The notes: generated by a model from the letters alone, not told the origin. Positions 12,501 to 23,092 are shown, counted from the first letter of the stretch. The stretch: 64,000 bases of DNA from Elgaria multicarinata webbii (GCF_023053635.1 NC_086192.1:9907001-9971000), one strand, 5' to 3'. Numbers and translations are program-made.

Positions 12501-15500
12501 CTATTTTAAACACTTTAACTGATGAGCTCTTCTACCCATGATTATGTGTTTTAATTTCTGATATTCTAAACCACTTAAGTGATATTTTTTAGATATGGTA
12601 AGCTGTATATAAATTGATTAAATAAACAAATAAATAGTAAACCAATCAACTCTTGTAAAGCTTCTCAGTCTAGTTGTTCGACTCTTTCGGTGTACCTTTG
12701 CAAGTCTGCCCTTAAAGCAATTCAAGATGCGGGTTTTAACCTATAAAGCCCTACACGGCTTGGAACCACAATACCTGATGGAACGCCTCTCCCGACATGA
12801 ACCTACCCGTACACTGCACTCAACATCTAAGGTCCTCCTCCGAGTGCCTACTCCGAGGGAAGCTCGGAGGATGGCAGCAAGGGAGAGGGCCTTTTCGGTG
12901 GTGGCCCCCACGACTGTGGAATGATCCCCCTGATGAGGCTCGCCTGGGGCCAACACTGTTATCTTTTCGGCGCCAGGTCAAGACTTTTCTCTTCTCCCAG
13001 GCATTTTAACAGCATTTAACAACGTTAAGTTTGTTTTTAACGGACCCCAGAACTGTTGTTTTTATACTGTTTTTATGTTTTTGATGGTTTTAAATTTTGT
13101 ATATTTTTAATGTTTACTGTTTTTAACTTTTGTAAACCGCCGAGAGAGCTTCGGCTATGGGGCGGTATATAAAGGTAATAAAGAAAGAAAGAAATGCTGA
13201 ATGTGCCCTTAAAGGCCGCCTAGAAAGATGTCCCCAAGAAGCGATGTGAAAATGACCTTTGTTTGTTGACGTGGTTCCACTGGTTGTAGGTGTCTCTGTT
13301 CCACTGTTGGTGAAGGAATAAGAAGTGCCTTGGTCCCCCTCGGCACTGTCCTGGCCCTGGGTTGCAAGTTTAGCATGGCACCGACAGCGGCACAGCACTG
13401 GGGTCTCCGGCTTCTTGCATTCCTTCGAGCCTGGCAAGTCATCAAGTGGCTTTTCTGAAGAGAAGACCAAAGAAATGCATATATTAAAATGCTACCGACT
13501 TTGGGAGATCCGAGGGATCGACGTATAAATTTTCTGAGCTGTGTATTTTCTCCTCCCCTCCAGGGCTGAGTAGGTTTAGGAACCTACGAAGCTACCACTG
13601 GTCGATCTAGCCCAGTATTGTTAACACAGAGTGGCAGCAGTTTCAGGTACGAGATCTTCCAACCCTACCAGGAGATGCCAAAGACTCTGCATGCAAAGCA
13701 GGACCTCTATCACTGAGCCACGGCCCCCTCCCTAAAAGAGTCAGGCACTTGGGGACATAGGAAGCTGCCAGATACCGAGTCAAACCATTGCTCCATCTAG
13801 CCCAATATTGTCAACACTGACTGGCAGCAAAGGCTCTCCAGGATTCCAGGTAGGAATTTTTCCAGCCCTACCTGGAGATGCACGGGATTGAACCTGGGAC
13901 CATGCAAAGCAGGGGCTCTACCGCTGAGCTATAGTCCCTTCCCCAAGGTATAGGTTTTGGCAGATGTTCCACCAACATAGCAGCAGCAGTGTAACTAACC
14001 CCTCCTGTCCTGCAACCAACTCAAACTAACGAATGAACTAAAATGTCTTTAATTAGGTGGCAGCCCTAGTTATCGAATGATGAGACATCAAGAACATATC
14101 TGCATGGATCAGACCACAGTCCTAAGCCAGTATTGGCCAAGCATGACCTTCTCATCTTCAACAAGAAGGGTTCGCTATCACGCAGGTGGTAATTCCTTTG
14201 TGCCCAGGGGCACAACTATCCTTCTGAAATTGTACGCTAAGCACCAGAGCAGAACTCAATAATGAATAAATGACAGTCAACAACTATGTGAATAATTTAC
14301 AGACCCAGAAAAACAGATAACTTCCGGTCGACTGGGCCACAGAAGTTCAGGCAGCCAATGGCATTTCCTCCAAACAGGGTGATTAGAGGCAAAGGGACAG
14401 TAGAGGTGGCCTTAACACCGAGTCAGGCAAGCAGTCTGTCTACCTCACTATTATCTACACCAGTGGTCTTTACCTGGTCCAGACCCAAGACCCACTTCAG
14501 AGTCCCAATCTGCAACATGCGACCCACTTTCACAGTTTTCTCCACATCCAACATTGCAGCAGCAACTTCGTCACGCCCTGCCTGGATTGATCTCACGACC
14601 CACCAGTTGAAGACCACTGATCTACACCGACTGGCAGCAGGTCTCCAGCGTTTCAGGCACGATCCTTTCCAAGCGCTACTTGGAGATGCAGGGAATTGAA
14701 CCTGGGACCTTCTGCTTGCACTCTACCTCTATTAACAGGTACAGGAGACAAAAAGGGCTCCTGTACCTTTAATAGTTGTGTAAGAGGAAAATCCAGCATG
14801 CACGGCATATCGTGCAGGGATAACAAACACACACACCGAAATTAGCTCTTCTGCTCATCTATTAAATGGTACAAGAGCCCTATCCTCCTTTGCAACCTCC
14901 TTTCAAATGCTCCTCTGGTCAGACGTTGCCACTTTCATAAAACAGACATGGCCTAACGGGCAAGCCGCAATGATTCACAGTGTCTTATTGATCATCATTA
15001 CTTATTTTGATCGTTTATATTCTGCACTTTCCACTTCTGAAGAGACACTCAAGATGACTTATGTCCTTCAGCAAAGGGATTAATCAGGTAGAAAACACTC
15101 TAAAATGATAAAACTATTATTAAAAAAAAAGTTAAAATGAGAAACAGAGATGATCAATCGATCGATCTCTTATATATACTCAGACAACTCCTGAGACTTT
15201 ACTGGCCGTTCTGGGACAAATGGAATGACACAAAACAGACCTTCTCAGTGGTGGCACCCGCCCTTTCGAACACTCTCCCATGTGTGTCTCCCAAGAAACA
15301 GTGGCAGGTTTTAAATACCACTTGAAAATGTATTTGTTCACACAGACTTTCCCTGACCTGTACAGGATTATGTTACTGCCCTGTTTTATTGTGGTTTTGT
15401 TGTAATATTTATTACTATTACCGTATTTCTTCGATTGTAAGACGCCATCAATTGTAAGACGCACACTAATTTCAGTACCACCAGCAGAAAAAAACATCCT

Positions 15501-17763
15501 AAGACACACCCGCGATTCTAAGACACACCCCATTTTTAGAGATGTTTATATGGGGGGAAAAGTGTGTCTTAAAATCGAAGAAATAGGGTATTATTTATTA
15601 TTATTTTATTTTTTAGAGGAAGTCTACAGTAACTTGGCTAGGCTGGGTAAAGCCTCAGAACCCTCGGTCCCTAAGGCACTTCAAGCCTCAGAGTGTCTGA
15701 AGAGATCCAGTTACAAGAATTGGGACACTTTAAAATGGCTCCGTTCAGACAACACGTTTGTCTACGCAGTGTGAAAACTCCACTCAACGGTTGAGTTCCT
15801 AGTGGGTACTCCCCATACAACATGTTCTAACTCCACCGTTGTGTGACTGAGGGTTACCGTGGAGTTGAGTAAAATCCATTGTAACGTTTGATTGACAGTT
15901 CCTCCACCCTCTCTCTTCCCCTGGTACTCCCGATGGTATCCCATCAGCCATTGCTGGAAAAAAAACAATCCCGGAGGCTCTCCTAGAGTGGCACTCACTC
16001 CTGCCCACTCGCTCTTGCCATGGAACTCTGTAGCCAGTGGGAAAAGTCAATTCAACGCAACGGAAAACTCCATGGAGCCCTCCACACAACACAATGGTTG
16101 TGCAGGAACTCTTCTCTGCACAGCATGGATATTCTGCGTGGAGTGTTTTTTAAAAAAAACTCCACTGTGGGGTCGAATTTTCCCTCCAGACAACACGTTT
16201 CTCAATGGTGGTGTAAAAACTCCACTGTGGAGTTCTAAAACCAGCATTGGGAAATGTATTGTCTGACCTGGGCCAATGCCTCACCATGGAGCGCCTGCTG
16301 CCATGACAGCGCTGAACAGAGCAAAGCAAAGCTTTTCCCGCTTCCAGTAGGACTCTCCAACAGACAGTGTTGCTTGGAGTTCAGGCCCCTCACAATCTGT
16401 GAATAAATAAAATAAATAAATCTAATTACCACAGGGAACTGTAAAACACTGAGTGTCTGGCTTTCTGCTACGGCAGGGCAGGACGGGCCCTTTTTTTGGC
16501 CTGGAGGTCAAATTGGCCACATGCCAGAATGTTGAGGTGGGGTCTGCCAGCACTGGCCAGGGCCACAACTCAAAGCAGACGGGGGGCACAGATGGCATCC
16601 CCACACACTCCCACATATTCTCTTACACATACATCCCATTCGCAGACAAACACAAACACATTCACCTTCCCATCAGGGAAAGAAAGGAGCAAGCAAAGCC
16701 CTAGGGAAGTGTGCATGGTGCCCCCAGTGTCTTGAAGTAGTGGCTCCCCAGTAAGACAGGAGGGGCTTCAGGGCGGACTTTGCAGGCTGGATGGGGATGC
16801 ATGGCAGGACAAATTTGGCCTGTGAACTGAAGATTCCCTGTCCCTGTGCTATAAGGCGGAGAATTATGTTGGAAAATAGGAACAACTCTGCATGCTTCCA
16901 GACACTAGGGGGAGATAGAGAATGTTTTGTAGCTTGATCAGCTCTTATTTCCTGCTTCCTCCCCCTTCCTCTTCCTTCTGCCCCTCTAGCCTCAGCAACA
17001 TGCTTTTTCTCCAGAGTCACAAGTGACCAATTTTCATGTCTTCACTTACTTACACTCATGTGCCCTGCTTTAGGGGGTACTTGTAGTTAAACAGTGTTAG
17101 TTAGCCTTCTCTGATGGTGTGTATAAAAGCACTAATAAAGTAAGCAGATTTGAACTTCTTCTTAACTATCCTGCATTTATTGCCTCCAATACTAAATGAT
17201 GTGTTACCACTTTTTCTCCATATAAGGCAACTCTGTTGTATGTCACATAAGACTTTCCAACAATTGCAGTCCTCAGTTGTGAAATAATGACAACACTGCA
17301 GTTACTTTAAACTGGGAAGCAAATACTTCTAATCTCCTTCTTGCGACCACACCAAAGGAAGTGCTCAAGCCCCAGACTCAATCCCATAATGCTAAATGAT
17401 GTTTTAGCCATGTTATGTCCATCCAAGGCCAATGCTTGTAACAGAAATAAGAAATTGTTGTAAATTCCATTCTCTATTTCAATGTTTCTAATTGTTTTGC
17501 CTTTATATTTGAAAAATAACACTCAAAAACACAAACTCACCACAAAACAAAAAGAAAATAGTCGGACAGATGGAGGAACCAGACATGTTTGGTTTTAACT
17601 GCAGAAGCTCACGGTGTCAGTACCATGAATGAACACTATGAAATAATTCTGATTTGTCAAGACAACTTACTGCATTCATCATAGCAAGCTGCGAAGGGTA
17701 GGCCTTGCAAGGGAACATAATTTTCACCCCCCCAATGGTGTATTCTGATGTTGATGAAGCCAT
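9470..17763 (-). CDS. BRIP1: BRIP1 (FANCJ) DNA helicase, N-terminal coding exons 2-6 (gene continues past the left edge)
   Basis: BRIP1 is a nuclear Fe-S superfamily 2 helicase (XPD/DEAH type) that unwinds DNA 5'-3', binds the BRCA1 BRCT domains and acts in interstrand crosslink repair. Five coding exons are visible on the minus strand: 17671-17763, 16285-16396, 13257-13454, 11061-11188 and 9470-9595, together 657 nt or 219 codons, all in phase. The product starts [15 protein letters not shown]. Gln25 lies in the Q motif (AYPSQLAMM) and Lys52 in Walker A (SPTGSGKS). A basic stretch near the end (DRKRIRSLE, then VRKRHR) matches the nuclear localisation region. Exons 2, 3 and 5 are 93, 112 and 128 nt, the sizes I remember for human; exons 4 and 6 are slightly longer. 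The Fe-S domain and helicase motifs II-VI are outside the window. Confidence 0.95.
9704..9840. mobile_element. Palindromic MITE
   Basis: Arms: GGTCTCCAGATGTTTTGGAC, TTCAACTCCCAG on the left; CTGGGAGTTGAAGTC, AACATTTGGAGATCTAC on the right, plus terminal GGGGTGCGCAGAA and TTCTGCCCACCC. No clear target duplication. Confidence 0.65.
9985..10475 (-). mobile_element. CR1 LINE 3' region
   Basis: Reverse orientation. Blocks include GGACTAGTAGCCACTGATAG, TGCATAATTTTGTACACCTC, TATCATGTCTCCCCTTACTC and CCAAGTGTGGTTGCACCATA. Confidence 0.8.
11061..11188 (-). CDS. BRIP1: BRIP1 exon 5
   Basis: 128 nt between CTTGCAG and GTGAGC, the same length as the human exon as remembered. It encodes [19 protein letters not shown] and then an acidic-to-basic run, [27 protein letters not shown] and KRIR.LET are conserved BRIP1 blocks. 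Confidence 0.93.
11461..11593. mobile_element. MITE with TTTCTACACCT termini
   Basis: Left CCCTTTCTACACCTAAGGAT and right AGGTGTAGAAACGG mirror each other, with internal GGGATCATCCC/GGGATGATCCCGGG. Family not recognised. Confidence 0.55.
12715..13194 (+). mobile_element. L2-type LINE, 3' end with C-terminal ORF remnant
   Basis: Plus-strand translation gives the [14 protein letters not shown] and RAFSVVAP... [11 protein letters not shown] motifs typical of L2/CR1-group reverse transcriptase C-termini. It ends in the common tail (GAGAGCTTCGGCTATGGGGC, GGTATATAAAGG). Confidence 0.8.
13257..13454 (-). CDS. BRIP1: BRIP1 exon 4, fast-evolving insert
   Basis: The acceptor TCTTCAG precedes AAAAGCC. 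The exon encodes [16 protein letters not shown], a Cys/His cluster ([10 protein letters not shown]) that aligns with the CCCACHSK segment of the mammalian protein, then a Ser/Thr-rich stretch. I placed the donor at AAAG|GTCATT because it keeps the frame with exon 5. It is a weak site, so the 3' border is less certain. At 198 nt the exon is about 24 nt longer than I recall for human. Confidence 0.8.
13576..13729 (-). mobile_element. tRNA-derived SINE
   Basis: Reverse orientation. It has the GGCAGCAGTTTCAGG and CATGCAAAGCAGGACC blocks and ends with the inverted tRNA-like ATCACTGAGCCACGGCCCC. Confidence 0.75.
13754..13938 (-). mobile_element. tRNA-derived SINE, second copy
   Basis: Same family and orientation as the copy just to the left: CATAGGAAGCTGCC, CACTGACTGGCAGCAAAGGC, GGATTGAACCTGGGACC, CTCTACCGCTGAGCTATAG. 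Confidence 0.8.
14416..14735 (-). mobile_element. tRNA-derived SINE split by a hAT insertion
   Basis: SINE parts 14416-14460 and about 14620-14735 (CGACTGGCAGCAGGTCTCC, GGAATTGAACCTGGGACC) flank the element at 14461-14619. Confidence 0.75.
14461..14619. mobile_element. hAT (Charlie-like) non-autonomous DNA transposon
   Basis: Termini CAGTGGTCTTTA and AAGACCACTG with an exact 8-bp target duplication, ATCTACAC, at 14453-14460 and 14620-14627. Inserted into an older SINE. Confidence 0.9.
15225..15420 (+). mobile_element. L2/CR1-type LINE 3' fragment
   Basis: CAGACCTTCTCAGTGGTGGC and GTTTTAAATACCACTTGAAA recall the conserved RT C-terminal region. It is interrupted at 15421 by a MITE. Confidence 0.6.
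15421..15588. mobile_element. MITE with CCGTATTTCTTCGAT termini, copy 1
   Basis: 168 bp. Left CCGTATTTCTTCGATTGTAA, right AATCGAAGAAATAGGG. Flanked by TATTA on both sides (15416-15420, 15589-15593); TA is the minimal shared duplication with copy 2 at 28140. Confidence 0.8.
15737..16274 (+). mobile_element. 538-bp MITE (GGCTCMGTTCAGAC termini, 3-bp TSD), copy 1
   Basis: Termini GGCTCCGTTCAGACAACAC and TTGTCTGACCTGGGCC with flanking AAT on both sides (15734-15736, 16275-16277). Subterminal ACTCCAC...GTGGAGT palindromes. No ORF of note. A 3-bp duplication suggests PIF/Harbinger. Its right end lies 10 nt from the BRIP1 exon 3 donor. Confidence 0.85.
16285..16396 (-). CDS. BRIP1: BRIP1 exon 3, Walker A (motif I)
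   Basis: This exon of 112 nt (phase 0 in, phase 1 out) encodes [19 protein letters not shown] and ends LSWQQALH plus one base. Lys52 of SPTGSGKS is the ATP phosphate-binding lysine. The donor is GTGAGG. A MITE insertion begins 10 nt into the following intron (see the element at 15737-16274). Confidence 0.95.
16397..17670 (-). other. BRIP1 intron 2
   Basis: Contains a possible hAT element (16474-16846). The rest, 16850-17670, is unique-looking sequence with nothing recognised. Confidence 0.65.
16474..16846. mobile_element. Possible diverged hAT element
   Basis: CAGGGCAGGA at the left, TTCCCTGTCCCTG at the right, with mirrored TCAAATTGGCC/GGACAAATTTGGCC. The flanks TGCTACGG and TGCTATAA agree at five of eight bases. 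Confidence 0.45.
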
Positions 17764-17785
17764 GTTTACCTTTCCAGTTTTACAC
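17671..17785 (-). CDS. BRIP1: BRIP1 exon 2, start codon and Q motif
   Basis: The acceptor (TTTGCAG) precedes 17785, the ATG is the complement of 17761-17763, and the donor is GTAAGT. The exon carries 22 nt of 5' UTR and 31 codons in phase 0. EYTIGGVKI and [10 protein letters not shown] align with vertebrate BRIP1 without gaps, which fixes the start. Confidence 0.95.
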
Positions 17786-19116
17786 CTGCAAAGAGAAGAG
17801 GGGAGGAAGGAAAGTCATTTTAAACAATGCATATTACAGTACAACTACTACAGAAACATGACAAAGAGTACTCAGAATGAGAGAAAAACAACAGAAGAGC
17901 CAAAGGCAGCACATTCTGGCCTCATCCATCAGCCATGGGACCAAGTGCCACTGGCAGAATGCGCCCACTTCCTTCCAGGAAGAGCATTATGGCAAAAAGA
18001 CTAATCTTTACCTCCTCTATCAGCCAGAAGAAAGGCAGCTGCGGGGAGTTTGTTTCCAGAAAGAGCACCTGTTAGAACTGAGAACTTGGCCTCATGCATT
18101 GGCCATGGAAATAGCTACTTTCCTAGCTAGTGCTTGCTTTTCTCTTCCCTCCCCACACATTTTCCTTTTGTATGAAGTCTACTAAATTGTGAATGTCTTA
18201 TCTTTGAATATGTGTAGAGCACTTAGAAATATCTACGTTCAGTCCCCCCACCCCACACTTCCTTGTAAAATGCTGTATTGAATTGGAAATTAACATATTT
18301 CAGTAATCAGATTTGTTTAAGAGATATGCGGAGAACTGTATGTGGGAAACTTGATTTAAATCAGGGTTTTCTCTAGGTGATTTAAATCAATACATCTTGA
18401 CCTTAAGAGGTGCAAAATAGGAATAAGTTTCTGGTAGTATCAGCCACAAACTCCCTCAGCAAACCTACCATTCATTCAACCTTGCCATATGCAATACAGA
18501 ACTAATCAAACTGTTCTGCCGTACAGGACTTCTGTAGGGATCACAGTTTATTTTATTTCTTATTTTATCTCCCTTTTTACTAGGCAAAGCAGCTTACAAA
18601 AATGATAAATGGGATATACAAAGTGCACTGGTCAATTGCTGGTTTTTAAAATCTGGAGTTCAGTTGTTTGCATTATTGATATTTATTATTGTTGTTGCTG
18701 TTCATATTCGTTTTAAATATATGCATTTAGCATAAAAGATAGGATATGGATACAAATACAATACACACACCTATTGCAGAACATACGTTATCTTCATAAC
18801 ATATATTATTTTTATTGTCACATATAGACTGTTTTAGTTGTTCAGATATTTAACATCTGAAACAATCAGTCTATATGTATTCTACACTTAACCCTTGAAT
18901 TTGTAAACAGAAGGCTTTTTATTGTAAGCAAATAAATGATGAAGGAATTTCAATTATCACAAACAAATGAGAGAATATTCCAGAATGACTTTGCATGTCA
19001 CATCCTCAGACTTTCACTAATTTATTTTCTCCCTACACCTCAAAAAAAGAAAAGAAAATGCTTTTGGAAAACAAAAGCTATTGAAGGAAGTCTCCCTCTT
19101 CACCCTCACCCCAAAA

Positions 19117-19430
19117 TTATTTATTATTTTATTTCTTACGTTTTTATATTGCCCAGTAGCCAAAACTCTCTGACAGAAAGCTTGTGTAAGATGCAGGATT
19201 ATTTTATATTATTATCTATTTTTATTTATTTGTTGTATTTATATACCGCCACATAGCCGAAGCTCTCTGGGCAGTTTAGAAAAGTTAAAAACAGTAAACA
19301 TTAAAAACAAATATACGAAGTTTACAAACATAAAAAGCACAAAAACAACAGTATCTTTATAAAAACAGCTATTCTGAGGTCTGTAAAAACAAACAAACTC
19401 AGCATATGTTTAATGCTGTTAAATTTAGCA
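19117..19430 (-). mobile_element. L2-type LINE 3' tails (two, reverse)
   Basis: TTTTTATATTGCCCAGTAGC at 19140 and TATATACCGCCACATAGCC at 19240, followed by the inverted body (AAAACAGTAAACATTAAAAA, CAAACTCAGCATATG). Confidence 0.65.
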
Positions 19431-19965
19431 ATACATCGTTTAAATGTGAGGAAGCACACAGAGAGTTTCGGCTATCAGTTGTTAAACAAATGTGATAAAT
19501 ACAAAATAAAAATAAACCTTCAACAAGTCAACATGAGGGTTATCCCTCACTTTTGTTTTCTCCTATTCCTCTCAGAAATGTAGGACTAATTTTATATTAG
19601 AGTCAAAACAAACACATAAACTTTTTAAACAGTAGATTATGGGATACGAAGTCCATACATTTTAAATATTACATTTTTTACATATGGGTTGTGGAAAGCA
19701 ACTGACCTTCAAGGAATAAATTAAATGTAAATATCATTTAGAGTAACTGTTCTGTGGATAGTTTTGATATTCACCTCAAAATTAATTTTATTTTAATTTT
19801 AATTTAAGAAACGGAGGGGGGAGTCACCACTGGACAGGAGTGGCATGTGCATAATATATATTAATATGAGATAGACCACAACAATGTAGATATATTAGCA
19901 AATTTATTATTTCACTGTACGAGCAAATACAGCATGCGTTTGGCACCTACATTATATGCTTTTAG

Positions 19966-20186
19966 ACGACCTGTTTATTCTCCCAGCATTTTAAGAGTCT
20001 ATAAATTAATTTGAACTTGCTGTTTTCAATTTTTTAATTTTGCATCGCTGCTGTTTTTATCTGGTTGAGCATTTATATTGCATTTTTTTAATTCTGGTTT
20101 TATACTGTTGTTTTATACTTCGAATGTTTTTAATTTTTTGTGAACCGCCCAGAGAGCTCCGGCTATTGGGCGGTATAGAAATGTAA

Positions 20187-20217
<31 letters not shown>

Positions 20218-20220
20218 ATA
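19966..20220 (+). mobile_element. L2-type LINE 3' end
   Basis: CCAGCATTTTAAGAGTC, CTGGTTTTATACTGTTG and the tail (GTGAACCGCCCAGAGAGCTC, GGGCGGTATAGAAATG) end in a (TAAA)n run. It lies about 100 bp downstream of BRIP1 exon 1. Confidence 0.75.
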
Positions 20221-20326
20221 CTCCCTTTCTCCCCCCCCCCGCGTCCGCGACTTGGACTCGTCTAGCACGCGCGTATCAATAAGCACAAACCCCCAACCCC
20301 AACCCGCGCGCGCGAGAGAGAATTAC

Positions 20327-20390
20327 CTCAAGACTCAACGCGCTCGCTCTCCTCAGCTTCTATCCTTTCTTCCCGCCTGTTTCTCTCCGC
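20327..20390 (-). other. BRIP1: BRIP1 non-coding exon 1 (approximate)
   Basis: A GTAATT donor follows CTCAAGACTTGAG-like sequence on the minus strand, with the last exon base at 20327, inside the CpG-rich block. The transcription start is not visible; I place it just downstream of the E2F-like and CCAAT motifs. An untranslated first exon agrees with mammalian BRIP1. Confidence 0.6.
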
Positions 20391-20560
20391 CCATCGCCAT
20401 CCGGCGGCTCAGCCAATCCGTAGCGAAATGGAAGCTGCTGCCGACCAATCAGTAGCCACGGCCGAATCAACCCGCCCCTCTGGGTTTCTCATCCAACTCC
20501 GTTTTAGCGTTGCTTCCGGGTTCCTGCAGTTGCCTAGGAAACCGGTCACGTAGTGCGGCC
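20370..20560 (-). promoter_or_regulatory. BRIP1: BRIP1 promoter (E2F site, two CCAAT boxes, ETS site)
   Basis: CpG-rich block unlike the AT-rich surroundings. Visible motifs are TTCCCGCC (E2F type) at 20370-20377, CCAAT at 20413-20417 and 20445-20449 (32 bp apart, a usual NF-Y spacing in cell-cycle promoters) and CTTCCGG (ETS type) near 20513. No TATA box stands in the right place. The set suits an S-phase repair gene; regulation is inferred. Confidence 0.7.
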
Positions 20561-20602
20561 TACCTAAATTTTAGGCGCCCCCCCCCCGCTTCTTAAGCAG
20601 CC

Positions 20603-20766
20603 TCCTCCAACCTGGCGCCCTCTAGCTGTGTTAGACTACAGTCTAACTGTAGTCTAACACAGTAGTGTCTACTCTAGACAATTTATTTATTTTATTTATC
20701 ATATTTATACCCCGCTCCTCAGCCAAAAAAGGCTCTACATAGAGGGCGCCAGGTTGGAGAAGGTTG
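20603..20766. mobile_element. hAT-like MITE with an internal LINE tail
   Basis: CTCCTCCAACCTGGCGCCC is mirrored by GGGCGCCAGGTTGGAGAAGG. The inside has a TGTGTTAGACTACAGTCTA hairpin and a reverse LINE tail (CATATTTATACCCCGCTCC). Confidence 0.6.
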
Positions 20767-22489
20767 TACTAAAGCGGAGGTGTTCTGGCCATCTGGCTCA
20801 CATCACTTTCAGTGGATGTCAAAGAGAAATACGGAGAATTTACCACTTTTCCGTGGCTTCCATTCAATTAAATATAAAAGTATTTTCCCAACTGTCCCAC
20901 AACAGGTGTTAATTTAATCTCAGTATTTGTGCTATGATCAATGGCTGCTGCTGAGATTGGACATATTTGCAGTGGTGAATGCATGCTTAGCTTGCATCTA
21001 TTTAAGCTTTAGCATAATTATCACAGCATCTGATGAAATGGGACTCTTAACTCTAAATTTTTTAGTTAAGTCTATGCAGATACGTTCTACACAACGCATG
21101 AAGGGTTTGGGTAGTGGCCCTTTTTATGATGCTCAAGTACTTTTATTGTAAACTGTTCTCTTTTATAACTTGTGTGTAATGGCTAATTGCTGGTAACACA
21201 ATAAATTGACTGACTGACTCTTAATCCATGAAAACGTGTGCCAGAATAAAGTAAATATTGTTTAATGCACCGCAAGACGGTTGTTTTTCCTGCAAAAACA
21301 ATAGCACGGCCACCCCTGTGGAAACCATTTTGTTTCTTTTCCATTAGACCTCTGTATACATTCTCTCTCAAAAGACTCAGAACAAATCAAAATAAGTTAT
21401 TTCCACCATGATAAGTGGAGACACAGGGACATGCCCTAACCAGATGCCAAACCCTCTTGCCTCCAACTAAATTCATCACACTTGTTTGCATGAATATTGT
21501 GCTCACAGATCTCATTCAGAAATTTAAAAGCTACATGGCTTTAAAATTCAGCACCTTCTAATGGTAATTGTTAATAAATATGGAGCACAATGAAGCCAAC
21601 ATTTTAAAATCCCATTGCTTCTAACGAAGAAACCGGTAACTTTGCATTTCTTTGGCTAGTGGTGGGCAACTTATGGTTCTCCTAGTGTTTTAGCCTACAA
21701 CTAACTCCACCACTCCCTCACAAATGGCTATGCGAGTTGGAGGCTCACTGTACCTATCCATAAATCTGCACTCCGTTCTGGGCTGAAATCAACTAAAGAT
21801 CGCTGCACTTCAATTCACTTCATTAATTTCAATTTCCCTTGAAATAGAAAAATGTTCCATTGAAACGAAGAGACTTAAGTGCAGGAAACCTTAGCCGGCT
21901 CAAAGCTGTGATAAGCAAACCAGCACTGTACCTATTAAAACAGTATTTATTTATTTTTATTTTTTGGAAGGTCTCTTGGCTGATTATATGAAACACCGTT
22001 AAGTCTAGCTTAACTGTTTATTCATTCAAGTCCTGCAATTTGCTGAAGCTATGCTCAGCAATGAGAAGCAATGGACATTTGTATACTTGAAAAGATCAAC
22101 CCTGCAAAATTAAAATTGTCATTCTAGAAAGGTGTATCCACTGCCATCTAGGAGCAGACAGTGGAGGATTTGAGTATGTTTTAATTTTTGCACTCAGGTC
22201 ACACAGCATGTATTATTAGTTTAGAGTGACATCTTGTGTTGGGTGTAGGTTTTTTGCTTTTTAAGCCACTGCATAGCTTCAGCAAATAGTATTTCATTAT
22301 TCAAATATAGCTGTGTTTTACTGGAATTTATTTTGTTCCGACCAGTTGCATGTCCACTGCTACAACAGGTTTTATTTCAGAGTTCATCAATAAGTTTTAA
22401 AATAAATAATCGCTTGCTTACCTTGCTACATAGCACCAAAACAACTGGGCTGTTTTTTACTCGGAAACGAATGGCAGAAATCACTTGAA

Positions 22490-23050
22490 GATGGGAGATT
22501 CAGGACAAATAAAAGGAAGGACTTCTTTACACAGCACAGAGTTGAACTATGGAATTCGCTACCACGAGATGTAGTGATGGCCACCAATTTGGGTGGCTTT
22601 AAAAGGGGACTGGATGAATTGACGGAGAAGGCTATCGATGGCTACGTGCTACCGCCAGTATCGGCAGCAGTATGTCGATGTATTTGTTTGTTTATTACAT
22701 TTGTATCCCACCCTATATCACTAGGATGGGTGGCGTACAGATAAAATTATACAGTATAAAACAATAAATATACACAGCTAAAAACAAATTAAACCATTAA
22801 TCAACCTAAAACCAGTATAGAATTTGAAAACAGTAAAAACAATTAAAACAGTTAAAACAATGTGCAATGTTTTTACTTGGCGCCAGAATAAAATCAGCAT
22901 TGGCGCCAATTGGGCCTCCAAGGAGATGTATACCAGTTGCTGGGGAACATGGTTGGTAGGGTGCTCTTGCACTCATGTCCTACTTGTGGATTTACCACAG
23001 GCAGCTGGCTGGCCACTGTGTGAACCGAATGCTGGACCACATGGAGTATA
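22490..23050 (+). mobile_element. CR1 LINE 3' end split by another LINE
   Basis: ATGGAATTCGCTACCACGAG, GTGATGGCCACCAATTTGGG and GTTGCTGGGGAACATGG flank a nested insertion at 22683-22924. Confidence 0.8.
22683..22924 (-). mobile_element. L2-type LINE 3' fragment nested in CR1
   Basis: Reverse tail (TACATTTGTATCCCACCC) and body. Flanked by GATGTA on both sides (22677-22682, 22925-22930), the target duplication inside the CR1. Confidence 0.75.
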
Positions 23051-23092
23051 GCCTGAACCAGTTTGACTCTTATGTTTTTAAAACACTCAGGA

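Larger units (their letters stand above)
11189..13256 (-). other. BRIP1 intron 4
   Basis: Holds a MITE (11461-11593), a short LINE tail (about 12520-12640) and an L2-type LINE (12715-13194) that stops 60 nt from exon 4. A MITE terminal sequence (GCAATCCTATGCATG) lies at 12172. The rest, including 11600-12170, shows nothing recognisable. Confidence 0.7.
13455..16284 (-). other. BRIP1 intron 3
   Basis: Densely packed with repeats: three SINE copies, a nested hAT element, an L2-type LINE, a 168-bp MITE and a 538-bp MITE. 13940-14410 and 14740-15220 hold nothing I recognise. Confidence 0.7.
17786..20326 (-). other. BRIP1 intron 1
   Basis: AT-rich. LINE tails at 19117-19430 and an L2-type LINE at 19966-20220 that abuts exon 1. 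17.8-19.1 kb and 19.45-19.95 kb hold nothing recognised apart from a short GATTTAAATCA inverted motif near 18350-18390. Confidence 0.65.
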
